A stretch of 34,431 nt of DNA from an uncultured Bacilli bacterium. Its GTDB lineage: Bacteria; Bacillota_I; Bacilli_A; RF39; UBA660. The notes beneath the pieces were generated by a model. It was given only the letters and a program-made list of their open reading frames with translations. It did not search any database and was not told the DNA's origin. Shown here in pieces: positions 1-7,907 of the stretch (position 1 is the first letter of the stretch; the number at the start of each line of letters is the position of its first letter). The position numbers and the translations under genes are program-made. The stretch covers positions 1 through 34,431 of the forward strand of contig CAKOKR010000010.1 of NCBI GenBank assembly GCA_934095965.1. Reading direction: 5' to 3'.

Positions 1-252
1 GAATTAAATAGTGCAATATTTAAAGAAAAAGCATTTAAAGATGGCTATATAAGATTTAATAGATATAGTCTTATATATCATGATGCTATTAGCAATGCAA
101 CATCAATTGACAAATTATTTTCAAATGGATTTACTCAGAATGATATAAGAAAATTTTTGGATTTGGATAGGCTTTTAGAGCCATGGGCTGATGAATCATA
201 TGTTACTAAAAATTATGGTTCAATGAAGGGAGGTGATAACGATGAAAAATAA
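1..252 (+). CDS. Phage portal protein, C-terminal end (partial)
   Basis: The frame is open from the first base of the window and ends with TAA at 250-252, giving the last 83 residues of a protein that starts to the left. The stretch FSNGFTQNDIRKFLDLDRLL resembles the C-terminal clip/tail region of HK97-type portal proteins, where an 'NGxxTxNEIR' motif precedes a Gly-rich acidic tail; here the tail is MKGGDNDEK. Position supports the call: portal, ClpP-like protease, capsid is the standard order in siphovirus head modules. The portal forms the dodecameric DNA gateway at one capsid vertex. Its last 11 bases overlap the start of the protease gene, implying translational coupling. Only the end is visible, so the assignment rests mainly on the motif and neighbours. 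Confidence 0.75.
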   Translation, partial: ELNSAIFKEKAFKDGYIRFNRYSLIYHDAISNATSIDKLFSNGFTQNDIRKFLDLDRLLEPWADESYVTKNYGSMKGGDNDEK

Positions 253-964
253 TAAGTATATGCAATTCATGAAAACTGATGATAATAACACAGATTTGTA
301 TATTTATGGGGATATTAGAAAGCCAGATTTATTTGAAAGATGGTTGGATTGTGATGATCCTGGAAGAACAGATGCTTTGTCCTTTTCAGAAGCATTAAAA
401 GAAGTAGATACACCAAATCTTACAGTAAGAATCAATTCTTATGGTGGTAGTGTTTCAGAAGCATTGGCAATATATTCGTTGTTAAATGATTGTGGATTAA
501 ATGTCGTAACAAAAGTTGATGGTTTTGCTTGTTCTGCAGCATCAGTAATATTTATGGCTGGTAAAGAAAGAATTGTTCCAGAATCAGGATTAATTATGAT
601 TCATAATGCATGGAGTATTGCCGAAGGCGATAGTAATGCACTGAAAAAAGCTGCGGAAGATTTAGAAATCATTACATCTCCTTCTTTAGAAATTTATGCA
701 AGTAAAACAAAATTATCTAAAGAACAGTTGAAAGATATGATGGATAAAGAAACCTGGATTAATTCAACTCAAGCATTTGAATATGGTTTTGCAACAACTT
801 TGAATAAAGATGATGCAGCAAAACAATCTATTGAATCTAATTTTGTAAAAAAATTAGTAGATAAAATTCAAATGTTAGAAAATGAAAATTATAAATTGAA
901 TAAAAAAATTAAAGAAAATATAACAGAAAAATCTGCTGATCCATGGCAAGATTTTTTTAAATAG
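242..964 (+). CDS. ClpP-like prohead maturation protease
   Basis: A 240-residue serine protease of the phage ClpP/S49-like family that cleaves the scaffold and/or capsid N-terminus during prohead maturation. Visible motifs: NSYGGSVSEA (residues 65-74, oxyanion-hole glycines), catalytic Ser98 in GFACSAAS, and catalytic His121 in IMIHNAWS. The last 35 residues are charged and probably coiled. I choose ATG 242 over the upstream GTG at 233, because the ribosome site AAGGGAGGTG (226-235) is correctly spaced for 242 and would overlap the GTG. The gene lies between portal and capsid and overlaps the portal stop, as is usual for HK97-like head modules. A stand-alone scaffold is not visible, so a capsid N-terminal delta domain is probably the substrate. 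Confidence 0.9.
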   Translation: MKNNKYMQFMKTDDNNTDLYIYGDIRKPDLFERWLDCDDPGRTDALSFSEALKEVDTPNLTVRINSYGGSVSEALAIYSLLNDCGLNVVTKVDGFACSAASVIFMAGKERIVPESGLIMIHNAWSIAEGDSNALKKAAEDLEIITSPSLEIYASKTKLSKEQLKDMMDKETWINSTQAFEYGFATTLNKDDAAKQSIESNFVKKLVDKIQMLENENYKLNKKIKENITEKSADPWQDFFK

Positions 965-977
965 GAGGAATGAAAAA

Positions 978-2144
978 ATGTTTTCAAAAAATATGGAAAA
1001 AGTTCGTGAAGAAACTTTAGAAATTCTTCAAAAATCTAATGACAAAGCTAGTGCTATTGTCGATGTTATGGATAAAATCATAACTGCCAAAAATGAAGAG
1101 TTGGTAAATGAATTAATTAGCCAACAAGAAACTTTAAATAATGATGTTAATTTAAAGAGTAAGTTAGGATTAAGAAATCTTAGTCAAAATGAAAAAGATT
1201 TTTATGAAAAATTAAAGGATGTTAAGCAAGCAATTACTGCATCACAAATTGATATTATTCCAACTAGCATTATTAATGTTATGCTAGAAAATGTAAAAGA
1301 AAGTTCTGAATTGATTACTAGTGGTCTTATTGATTTTGCTCCAGCTGGAGTGAAAAAATGGTTATCTTCAGAAAAATCTGGTACATTTGCATGGGGTAAA
1401 TTAGATGCTGCACTTTCTGCACAATTATCAGCAACGATAACTGGATTAAATTTAGATGTTGATAAACTATCTGCTTATTTAATTATTCCAAAAGCTATAA
1501 GAGAATTATCTTATGAATTTATTGATAAATATTTTATTGCTATTTTAACTCAAACAATTAATGAAGGTATTGAAGATGGATATTTAAATGGTAATGGTGT
1601 AGGAGCTCCAATTGGTATTTATAATAAAACGAATACTGTTGAATCAAATGGAACTCACGCAGCAAAAACTGTTTTAAGTACAATTACTAATTTTACACCC
1701 AAAGGACTAGCAACAGTTAAAAAAACACTTTCTAATAGTGGAAAAAGAGTCTATGATAAAATATTCTTAATATGTAATCCAGCAGATGAAGCTGACTATG
1801 TTGCTCCAGCTTTATATGATAGAGAAGGAAGGAATATCAGTTCTTATAAAAATTTAACTGTTATTACATCAACGCAAAATACTCAAGGAAAAGCAATATT
1901 TACTATTCCAGGAAAATATACAATGGGTATTAGTAGCATGCAAATAAATGAGTACGATCAAACAAAAGCGTTAGACGATGCTGATGTAATTATTGCAAAA
2001 ATTTATGCAAATGGTAAAGCAGTTGATGATTCAGTAGCTGTTCCATTTGATGTAACTAAACTAGAAGAATATATTCCAGTTTATAAGGAAGTAAATAGTA
2101 CTCCAGCAACATCATCATCAACAAACCAAACACCAGGAGTTTAA
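978..2144 (+). CDS. Major capsid protein, HK97 fold
   Basis: A 388-residue HK97-family major capsid protein. The N-terminal ~100 residues are charged and helix-rich (KVREETLEILQKSND onward), like the delta/scaffolding domain removed by the neighbouring protease. The core then runs from about residue 110, with typical capsid stretches such as FAPAGVKKWLSS, the helical spine IPKAIRELSYEFIDKY (around 170-185), and the loop GYLNGNGVGAPIGI that in this family precedes the second half of the P and A domains. The Ser/Thr-rich C-terminus (TPATSSSTNQTPGV) is a low-complexity tail. The ribosome site AGGAGGAATGAAAAA precedes ATG 978, 13 bases after the protease stop. Mature length and cleavage site cannot be told from sequence alone. 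Confidence 0.9.
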   Translation: MFSKNMEKVREETLEILQKSNDKASAIVDVMDKIITAKNEELVNELISQQETLNNDVNLKSKLGLRNLSQNEKDFYEKLKDVKQAITASQIDIIPTSIINVMLENVKESSELITSGLIDFAPAGVKKWLSSEKSGTFAWGKLDAALSAQLSATITGLNLDVDKLSAYLIIPKAIRELSYEFIDKYFIAILTQTINEGIEDGYLNGNGVGAPIGIYNKTNTVESNGTHAAKTVLSTITNFTPKGLATVKKTLSNSGKRVYDKIFLICNPADEADYVAPALYDREGRNISSYKNLTVITSTQNTQGKAIFTIPGKYTMGISSMQINEYDQTKALDDADVIIAKIYANGKAVDDSVAVPFDVTKLEEYIPVYKEVNSTPATSSSTNQTPGV

Positions 2145-2145
2145 T

Positions 2146-2427
2146 ATGTATATAGTTATAAAGAAATTTAGAGATCTAAAAGATAACAATCATATTTATA
2201 ATGAAAATGATTTTTATCCTTATTGCTTAAAAGAAATAGATGAAGAAAGAGCTTTAGAGCTAAAATCTGATACTAATAATTTTAAAGAACCTGTAATTCG
2301 TGAATTAACTGAAGATGAAGTTAAAATGTTAAATATTGTTATTCTTGATTTTGAAAAAGAAACTGAAGAAATTGATAATATTGATAAAACTAAACATTCT
2401 AATAAGAAAAAAAGCAATAATATATAA
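2146..2427 (+). CDS. Small phage head protein of unknown function
   Basis: A 93-residue protein starting one base after the capsid stop, with AGGAG just before the capsid stop acting as its ribosome site. It begins MYIVIKKFRDLKDNNHIY and ends in an Asp/Glu then Lys/Asn-rich tail. Short proteins starting 'M-Y/K-x-V-x-K-x-F-x-D' and ending in an acidic tail are common directly after capsid genes in Firmicutes siphoviruses, but I know of no proven function; capsid decoration or assembly roles are only possibilities. An antisense ORF across it is low-complexity and judged a shadow. Confidence 0.65.
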   Translation: MYIVIKKFRDLKDNNHIYNENDFYPYCLKEIDEERALELKSDTNNFKEPVIRELTEDEVKMLNIVILDFEKETEEIDNIDKTKHSNKKKSNNI

Positions 2428-2429
2428 TT

Positions 2430-2708
2430 ATGGAAAAAGATTTAATGCAAGAGATAAGGGACGAACAAAATGTCCCTTATTTTGTTAAAGATGAAACAAT
2501 TCTAACAATTGTAAAAGAGGCTATATATGATACAAATGCAAAGGTTGGAAAAGAAATTGATTATGTAAATGATTTAACTGCAAGATCTTTCATTAAAAGT
2601 TATTATTTATATGCTTCAACTTTTCGTTTAGCTGAATTCAGAGAAATTTATGCAGGAGATTTGTATGACTTACAAATTAAATATAACAAAGACTCCGACT
2701 TATCGTGA
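2430..2708 (+). CDS. Head-tail connector (gp6-like) protein
   Basis: A 92-residue mainly helical protein of the Phage_gp6/gp15-like connector group, which forms the ring between portal and head-completion protein. Supporting features are the N-terminal helix TILTIVKEAIYDTNAKVG followed by DYVNDLTARSFIKSYYLYAS and the closing LAEFREIYAGDLYDL, matching the length and layout of HK97 gp6-type adaptors. It starts three bases after the preceding stop, with no strong ribosome site, so translation is probably coupled. Its 3' end overlaps the next gene by 44 bases. Its position directly after the capsid cluster supports the assignment more than any single motif. Confidence 0.75.
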   Translation: MEKDLMQEIRDEQNVPYFVKDETILTIVKEAIYDTNAKVGKEIDYVNDLTARSFIKSYYLYASTFRLAEFREIYAGDLYDLQIKYNKDSDLS

Positions 2709-3054
2709 TGGACAATTTGAAATATTTGATATATTGCAAGATAAAACTGTTTATCCTACAGAGTATTTGAAAACTAGAAATAAAAAGATAACTTATTCTG
2801 AACTTAGTTTTGGAGATGTTTTGAAATATGAAATGAATTCGAGGGATATTGATATTTCGAAAAAAGTATTAATACCTCAAGATAAAAGTATTACACCATT
2901 GTGTGTGCTAAAAGAAAATGCTTTATTTTATAAAGTTTATAATGCTTATCATTTTAGAAATGAAGAGGGATTTTTACAAACTCGATTAACATTAACAACT
3001 TATAAAAATCCAATCATAAAGGAGGAAAATAATGACAAAGAAGGAATTAATTGA
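2665..3054 (+). CDS. Phage head closure / head-tail joining protein
   Basis: A 129-residue beta-rich protein with the layout of phage head-closure proteins (SPP1 gp16/HK97 gp7-like). The N-terminal segment YRDGQFEIFDILQDKTVYPTE is followed by short alternating hydrophobic strands. I prefer ATG 2665 over the upstream ATG 2650: AGGAG at 2653-2657 lies seven bases before 2665 and would be inside the coding region for 2650. It overlaps the connector gene by 44 bases and the next gene by 23, typical of a tightly packed head-tail joining module. Function is inferred from position and size. Confidence 0.7.
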   Translation: MTYKLNITKTPTYRDGQFEIFDILQDKTVYPTEYLKTRNKKITYSELSFGDVLKYEMNSRDIDISKKVLIPQDKSITPLCVLKENALFYKVYNAYHFRNEEGFLQTRLTLTTYKNPIIKEENNDKEGIN

Positions 3055-3370
3055 GACATTACAAAAACTTGATATTCCGTTTAATGAAGCTATTTTATCG
3101 GATGATGATGTTGAATCATTTGAGCATATTAACTTTTGGGATTATGTTTGGACTCCATTGCCAGCAAGTTCAAGTTCTTATTCTTTTACTGTTACTTATC
3201 AGATATCGTTTATTTCTGGTAAACCGAGAAGTGAAAAATTGTTAGAATTGATTAAATTATTGCTTGAACAAAATTATCCTGTTCAAGTTTATCACGAATA
3301 TATTGCTAAGAATCGCCATTGGCATTCTTATTTTTCTTTGGATGTTTTGGAAGATATAATTGATGTTTGA
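3032..3370 (+). CDS. Phage tail-completion-like protein
   Basis: A 112-residue protein with a strong ribosome site (AAAGGAGGAAAATA before ATG 3032). The sequence has an N-terminal helix TKKELIETLQKLDIPFNE, a Trp-rich turn (FWDYVWTPLPASSSS), strands ending in VTYQISFIS, and a helical segment EKLLELIKLLLEQNYPVQ. This resembles tail-terminator/tail-completion proteins found between head-closure and major tail genes of Firmicutes siphoviruses (the type sometimes called prophage pi2 protein 38), but the match is to general layout, not a decisive motif. An overlapping plus-strand ORF at 3051 in another frame is judged spurious. Confidence 0.55.
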   Translation: MTKKELIETLQKLDIPFNEAILSDDDVESFEHINFWDYVWTPLPASSSSYSFTVTYQISFISGKPRSEKLLELIKLLLEQNYPVQVYHEYIAKNRHWHSYFSLDVLEDIIDV

Positions 3371-3713
3371 CGGGTTCAAAGAATTGGAAAACGAATTAAA
3401 AGATATCTTAAAAAATGTTGATAATGTAGAAGAAATATTAGAAATTGGTGCAAAAGAATTTGTTGATGATGCATTAAAGTTACCAAAACCAAAATCTAAT
3501 ATTAATAGTTCAAAGCATACTCATTTGGTTGATTCTTTTTCTTATGAAAAATCCAAACACAAAAAGGGACAAATAGAAGTGGGATGGGGAGTTTATTATG
3601 GACCATTAGTTGAAAATGGAACTAAGTTTATGAAAAAACAATCTCATCTCGAGCCTTTATTTAATAAAAATAAAGAGAAATATTACAATAAAATGATTAA
3701 AAAAATATATTGA
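3363..3713 (+). CDS. HK97 gp10-like tail protein
   Basis: A 116-residue member of the HK97-gp10 family, which acts at the tail tip proximal to the neck. Diagnostic signature: GWGVYYGPLVENGTKF followed by SHLEPLFNKNKEKYYNKM, matching the 'YaxfvEfGTskmxaqPflxPAl' pattern of the family. The ATG at 3363 lies inside the previous gene's last codons (overlap of 8 bases); a TTG three bases earlier would be a poor start. Order here is gp10 followed immediately by the major tail gene, as in many Firmicutes prophages. Confidence 0.8.
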   Translation: MFDGFKELENELKDILKNVDNVEEILEIGAKEFVDDALKLPKPKSNINSSKHTHLVDSFSYEKSKHKKGQIEVGWGVYYGPLVENGTKFMKKQSHLEPLFNKNKEKYYNKMIKKIY

Positions 3714-3726
3714 GGAGGAATAAAAC

Positions 3727-4350
3727 ATGAATGTAAAAAAGCCTAAAATTATAGAAACAGTTGGAGCGTTTTATTATGCGTTTAACACTCCAGATGAAGA
3801 TGGAGAATTTGATTTATCAACATATGAAACAATAGTTAAATCTCCAATTATTAAAAAAGTTAGTGTAACCCCAGAAAGTGAAACAGCAACAGTTCGTGCT
3901 TCTGGAGAAGATTATGATCAAGTTTCACAAACATCATCAATTGGTTTAGAAGTTGAGGTTATAGCTTTTGATCCAGCAGACTTAGCAACTGCAAAAGGTG
4001 AAAAAGTTAATACTAACGGATTGGTTATGGGAGGTGCTTCAGCATCAAGACCATACTTTGCGTGTGGATATCCAGTTATAAAAAAAGATGGTAACATAGC
4101 ACTTAAATGGTATCCAAAATGTAAATTAACAGAAAATAGTGAAGAAGTGTCTACAAGTGATACATCATATAGTGAACAAACATCTACAGTGAATATTACA
4201 GCATACTCTTTTGATGGTTCTAATAATAAGTATGTTTATTTAGATTCAGAAATGGCTTCATATCCTGAGGGAATGACTGAAGATAAGTTCTTTGCACAAG
4301 TTATTACTTCTGCTGCTGATTTAGATAAAATAATAACACCAGGGACTTAA
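3727..4350 (+). CDS. Major tail tube protein, phi13 family
   Basis: A 207-residue phi13-type major tail protein forming the tail tube. Family-like features are the N-terminal VGAFYYAFNTPDEDGEFD, the VSVTPESETATVRASGEDY strand pair, the SSIGLEVEVIAFDPADLATA stretch and the C-terminal VNITAYSFDGSNN. The ribosome site GAGGAGGAATAAAAC precedes ATG 3727. A perfect hairpin terminator overlaps the stop codon, suggesting that this highly used structural gene has extra transcript ending at its 3' end. Confidence 0.88.
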   Translation: MNVKKPKIIETVGAFYYAFNTPDEDGEFDLSTYETIVKSPIIKKVSVTPESETATVRASGEDYDQVSQTSSIGLEVEVIAFDPADLATAKGEKVNTNGLVMGGASASRPYFACGYPVIKKDGNIALKWYPKCKLTENSEEVSTSDTSYSEQTSTVNITAYSFDGSNNKYVYLDSEMASYPEGMTEDKFFAQVITSAADLDKIITPGT

Positions 4351-4365
4351 CCTGGTGTCTTTTTT
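4336..4365 (+). terminator. Hairpin terminator overlapping the major tail stop
   Basis: Perfect 8-bp inverted repeat ACACCAGG (4336-4343) and CCTGGTGT (4351-4358) with a 7-base loop containing the TAA stop, followed by CTTTTTTG. It sits inside the late operon, so either it is partial, giving excess major tail mRNA, or an antitermination system acts on late transcripts. Confidence 0.85.
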
Positions 4366-4381
4366 GTTATAGGAGGAAAAT

Positions 4382-4726
4382 ATGAATAATATATTAAAAT
4401 TAAAAAATGGAGACAATATTAAACTCGAATGGAGTTTTTTAGTTCTTGAATATTTAGAAGAATATCCAGGTGGTATGAAAGCTTTGGAAAAAGATATGCG
4501 TTCTCATACACATGAAATAAAAATTTCAAATTACTTTTGTTATGCTGTAATTAATGCTAACTATGAAAAAAAAGTAACATATGAAGAATCTATAAAATTA
4601 ATAGATTTAAAGGCTTTAAAACAAATTTTAGAATTTATTAAGAAAAATGAAAACGAATTTAACGAATTTAAAAAAAAAGACCAAACTTATTTGAACAAAA
4701 AGGCCAAAAAGAAACATTTAAAATAA
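4382..4726 (+). CDS. Tail assembly chaperone, short form (gpG-like)
   Basis: A 114-residue protein with the ribosome site AGGAGGAAAAT before ATG 4382. Between major tail and tape measure genes of siphoviruses, the tail assembly chaperone is made in two forms, gpG and a -1 frameshift product gpGT. This short form has the expected small helical domain (LEWSFLVLEYLEEYPGGMKALEKDM) and a Lys-rich end encoded by an A-run. It stops at 4724-4726. The chaperone coats the tape measure protein during tail assembly and is absent from the virion. Confidence 0.85.
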   Translation: MNNILKLKNGDNIKLEWSFLVLEYLEEYPGGMKALEKDMRSHTHEIKISNYFCYAVINANYEKKVTYEESIKLIDLKALKQILEFIKKNENEFNEFKKKDQTYLNKKAKKKHLK

Positions 4727-4860
4727 ATAAGTCAAAAATAATTTATAATGGAACAAGATTGGGATTATCTCCTGACGATGTAATGAGACTTGATCCTCAA
4801 GTTTATTATGAATTATTAGAACAACACGAAGAAAGAATGAAAGCACTTTATGGCAAGTAA
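4382..4860 (+). CDS. Tail assembly chaperone gpGT-like -1 frameshift product
   Basis: The same start as the short chaperone, but with a -1 ribosomal slip on the nine-A run at 4670-4678. In frame zero the codons are AAA AAA AAA GAC, so A_AAA_AAA (4672-4678) is a slippery heptamer. After slipping, reading resumes at 4678 (AGA CCA AAC ...) and runs open for 60 codons to TAA 4858-4860, making a 159-residue protein. The extension has no ATG start of its own near its beginning and carries LGLSPDDVMRLDPQVYYELL, which matches the 'LGxSPxEFwxmtPxEl' type of gpT domain. It overlaps the tape measure start by 11 bases. Frameshifting at this position is well established for lambda-like and many Firmicutes siphoviruses; the rate here is unknown. 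Confidence 0.82.
4672..4678 (+). promoter_or_regulatory. Programmed -1 frameshift slippery site
   Basis: A_AAA_AAA in frame with the tail chaperone, embedded in nine consecutive A residues followed by GACC. The -1 frame stays open into the tape measure start. No obvious strong downstream pseudoknot is visible by eye. Confidence 0.78.
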
Positions 4861-7246
4861 TGATTTAAAAAGGGTTGGTCTAGTTTTTAAGGCTGATGGT
4901 ACAGCCGATTTCGTTAGATCTTTAAAATCAACTAATAATGAATTAAAACAAAATTATGAAAACTTTAAACTTACTCAAGCTCAGTATGATAAAAATACTA
5001 CGAGTATGGATAAGTTAAAGGATAAATATGAATATTTGAGTAATGCAATTGATTCTCAAACAAAAAAAGTAACAATTTTGGAAGAACAATTAAAAGAATT
5101 AGAAAGTGCTGAAAATAGAGATGAACAGGCTATTGAAAAAAAGAGAATAGCCTTGACACAAGCTCAAACATCTTTAGAAAGATATAAAAATCAAAGTGAT
5201 GAAGTTGCAAATTCTATAAAAGCTGGAACTGCTAATATTGAAGATTTTGCAAATAAATTGAATAATTCATCAGAAAAAATAACATCAACAGGAAAAAAAC
5301 TTAGTGTAGTTTCTGCAGTTGTTGGTGGTGTAGGCTTGGCAGGTTTAAAAACGGCAGCTGATTTTGAAGAAGCAATGTCAAGTGTAAAGGCAATTTCGGG
5401 AGCTACTGGAGATGATTTTCAAAAACTAAAAGAAAAAGCTGAGTATATGGGGGCAACAACAAAATTTACAGCAACAGAATCAGCTAATGCTATGTATTAT
5501 ATGGCACTTGCCGGATGGAAAACCCAAGATATGTTAGATGGTTTGGAAGGAATTATGTATTTAGCTGCAGCTTCTGGAGAAGATTTAGCTACAGTTTCTG
5601 ATATTGTAACTGATGGCTTAACTGCATTGGGTTATGCTGCAGACGAATCTACTCATTATGCGGATGTATTTGCAAAAACTGTTACTAATAGTAATTCAAC
5701 TGTTGAAACCCTTGGTGAGGCTATGAAATATGTTGGACCTATTGCTGGTGCGTTAAATATCAGTGTTGAAGATACCGCTACTGCTTTAGGCTTAATGGCA
5801 AATGCTGGTGTAAAAAGTTCTCAAGCTGGAACATCTTTAAGAGGTATTTTACAACGTTTAGCAACCAATACTTCTGGAGCAAGAGATGAAATGGAAAGAT
5901 TAGGTGTTAAAATATTTGACCAAAATGGCAAAATGAGAGATTTTGGTGATATCATGAACGATGCAAGAATAAAGTTGAGTAAATTAACAGACCAACAAAA
6001 AACATCGTTAGCTAAAACAGTTGCAGGAACTACTGCAATGTCTGGTTTTTTAGCAATAGTAAATTCAAGTGATGCTGATTTTGAAAAATTGACGAATGCT
6101 ATTAATGATTGCGATGGTGCTGCAAAAGAAATGTCTGAAATAATGATTGATAATGCTAAAGGACAATTAACAATTATAAAATCTCAATTGGAAGGCATTG
6201 CTATTCAATTATCGCAATATCTTTTTCCGTTTATAAAAAGTATACTTAGTTTAATTCAAAATTTACTAACTAAATTAAGTGAATTATCACCTACACAACA
6301 GAAAATATTTGTTATAGTAACTGGATTGATTGTTGCTTTAGGACCACTATTAATAGTCATAGGTAAAATAGGAACTGGTATTTCATCTTTAATAAGTGCA
6401 TTTAAATTTTTAGGACCATTATTAAGTGGTGCAAAAACAGCTGTTGCTGGATTTGCCGCAGGATTTAACCCAGTTATTTTGATTATAGCAGCTGTTGCTG
6501 CGGCTGTTGTTGGAATTGGGTATTTAATTTATAAAAATTGGGATGACATTTGTTCTTGGACAAGAAATTTAGCAGATAATATATCTGCTATTTGGAATAA
6601 TATTACTGAATTTTTTAAAAATTTGTTTTCTACTGACTGGATAGAAACATTTGGTTTAATTGGAAATTTGCTAAATGGTGTCTATGCAAATATTGAAAAT
6701 TTTATAAATGCTTTTAAGGAAATATTTAAAGGAATTATTACTTTTATTAAAGGAGTATTTACTGGCGATTGGAAAATGGCTTGGGAAGGCGTTAAATCAA
6801 TTTTTAAAGGGGTTTTTGACTTATTGTATTCAATAGCTGTTTCACCTTTAAATATGATTATTTCTGCTATTAATTTAATGATATCTGGTTTAAATAAGGT
6901 TATTGAAGGTATAAATAAAATTAAAATTCCAGATTGGGACTGGCTTGGTAGTTTAGCAGGTAAAGGATTTAATATACCGACTATAAAATCAATTGCTTAT
7001 TTAGCTTCTGGTGGTGAGTTGTTAAGAGGTACAGCAATCGTTGGGGAAGCAGGACCAGAAATATTAACAAATAATGGTGGAAATCCGAAAGTTGTTCCAT
7101 TAAACAAAAATAACAATGATTTTAATATTTTAGATTATGAAAAATTGTTTAAATTATTTTTAAAAGCATTAAATAGTTGTAAATTAAAATTGGATAGAGA
7201 TGGTTTTATTAGATTCATTGATGATAGATTGAATGAGGTGATTTAA
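4850..7246 (+). CDS. Phage tail tape measure protein
   Basis: A 798-residue TP901-type tape measure protein that sets tail length and is ejected with DNA. Layout: a coiled-coil N-terminus to about 140 (long heptad-like LKDKYEYLSNAIDSQTKKV stretch), a TP901/TIGR01760-type core from about 150 to 420 (ADFEEAMSSVKAISGATGDDF, TKFTATESANAMYYMALAGW, NAGVKSSQAGTSLRGILQRL), two hydrophobic segments (FVIVTGLIVALGPLLIVIG and FNPVILIIAAVAAAVVGIGY), and a helical C-terminus. The start at 4850 lies inside the end of the gpGT frame. By the rule of roughly 1.5 angstroms per residue, the tail would be near 120 nm, an estimate only. Confidence 0.93.
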   Translation: MASNDLKRVGLVFKADGTADFVRSLKSTNNELKQNYENFKLTQAQYDKNTTSMDKLKDKYEYLSNAIDSQTKKVTILEEQLKELESAENRDEQAIEKKRIALTQAQTSLERYKNQSDEVANSIKAGTANIEDFANKLNNSSEKITSTGKKLSVVSAVVGGVGLAGLKTAADFEEAMSSVKAISGATGDDFQKLKEKAEYMGATTKFTATESANAMYYMALAGWKTQDMLDGLEGIMYLAAASGEDLATVSDIVTDGLTALGYAADESTHYADVFAKTVTNSNSTVETLGEAMKYVGPIAGALNISVEDTATALGLMANAGVKSSQAGTSLRGILQRLATNTSGARDEMERLGVKIFDQNGKMRDFGDIMNDARIKLSKLTDQQKTSLAKTVAGTTAMSGFLAIVNSSDADFEKLTNAINDCDGAAKEMSEIMIDNAKGQLTIIKSQLEGIAIQLSQYLFPFIKSILSLIQNLLTKLSELSPTQQKIFVIVTGLIVALGPLLIVIGKIGTGISSLISAFKFLGPLLSGAKTAVAGFAAGFNPVILIIAAVAAAVVGIGYLIYKNWDDICSWTRNLADNISAIWNNITEFFKNLFSTDWIETFGLIGNLLNGVYANIENFINAFKEIFKGIITFIKGVFTGDWKMAWEGVKSIFKGVFDLLYSIAVSPLNMIISAINLMISGLNKVIEGINKIKIPDWDWLGSLAGKGFNIPTIKSIAYLASGGELLRGTAIVGEAGPEILTNNGGNPKVVPLNKNNNDFNILDYEKLFKLFLKALNSCKLKLDRDGFIRFIDDRLNEVI

Positions 7247-7247
7247 A

Positions 7248-7907
7248 ATGTTTAAATTTAATAATATTTCTTCAGATGAAATGAAAGTAATTTGTGAAGA
7301 AGAAGATAATTTAATACCAAAAGCTGCGTTAAGCTATGAAGAAAATTCTAATGGTAGTTTTTATGTAAGCAGCTATGCAAATATAGAAAGTAGTTTAAAA
7401 CTTTATGTTATGGATTCTTCTAAATTGTCAAGTATTTATAAATGGCTAGATGGTGAAGGGACTTTAGAGTATAAAGATAAAGTTAGTACTGCGTATTTTT
7501 TTTATGAAATTAAACCTCAAAGATCCGCAACAATAAAAACTATTGATGTTAGTTTTAAAAGAAGCCCATTTTGGTATAAAAAGGACGATAGCTATATAGA
7601 ATGTGGCAATACAATTACTAACGAAGGTAATGTTTTTTCACAACCATTAATTAAAATAATAAAGGTTGATTCTGATACTGTTGATTTAACTATTAATAAC
7701 GTACGATTTAAGTATAATTTTCCAACTGATGAGTTAAATGTAATTGTTGATTGTTTGGATTGTAATGCTTATTATGATGGATATTATAGAAATGAAAACT
7801 TAGAAATAGGGTTTGAATTTCCAAAACTTGATCCTGGTGAAAATCAAATTGTAATCAATAGTGGCAATTGTCAAATTCAAGTTCTGAAAAAGGACAGGTG
7901 GATTTAA
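7248..7907 (+). CDS. Distal tail protein (Dit)
   Basis: A 219-residue distal tail protein, the hub between tail tube and baseplate/tip in siphoviruses of Gram-positive bacteria. It starts one base after the tape measure stop with GAGGTGATTTAAA as ribosome site. The N-terminal domain has the alternating strand pattern usual for Dit (MFKFNNISSDEMKVIC; SSYANIESSLKLYVMDSS) with a DVSFKRSPFWYK strand near residue 100, which corresponds to the conserved 'vtFkcxPfxy' motif. The C-terminal half is a galectin-like beta domain in related proteins. Its stop overlaps the next start (TAATG). Confidence 0.85.
   Translation: MFKFNNISSDEMKVICEEEDNLIPKAALSYEENSNGSFYVSSYANIESSLKLYVMDSSKLSSIYKWLDGEGTLEYKDKVSTAYFFYEIKPQRSATIKTIDVSFKRSPFWYKKDDSYIECGNTITNEGNVFSQPLIKIIKVDSDTVDLTINNVRFKYNFPTDELNVIVDCLDCNAYYDGYYRNENLEIGFEFPKLDPGENQIVINSGNCQIQVLKKDRWI

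Noticed and set aside
233..241. GTG 233 as start of the ClpP-like protease
   Set aside because: The GTG is inside the ribosome site AAGGGAGGTG, which is correctly spaced for ATG 242.
2220..2417. Reverse ORF opposite the small head protein
   Set aside because: Low-complexity Ser/Leu-rich antisense shadow without ribosome site; the plus-strand gene is better supported. The same applies to the reverse ORFs at 9013, 11746, 12127, 17192, 21218, 23806, 24628, 25885, 27305, 28047, 28297 and 29376.
3051..3245. 64-codon ORF in a second frame over the tail-completion gene
   Set aside because: No ribosome site, hydrophobic low-complexity product, fully inside a better-supported gene.
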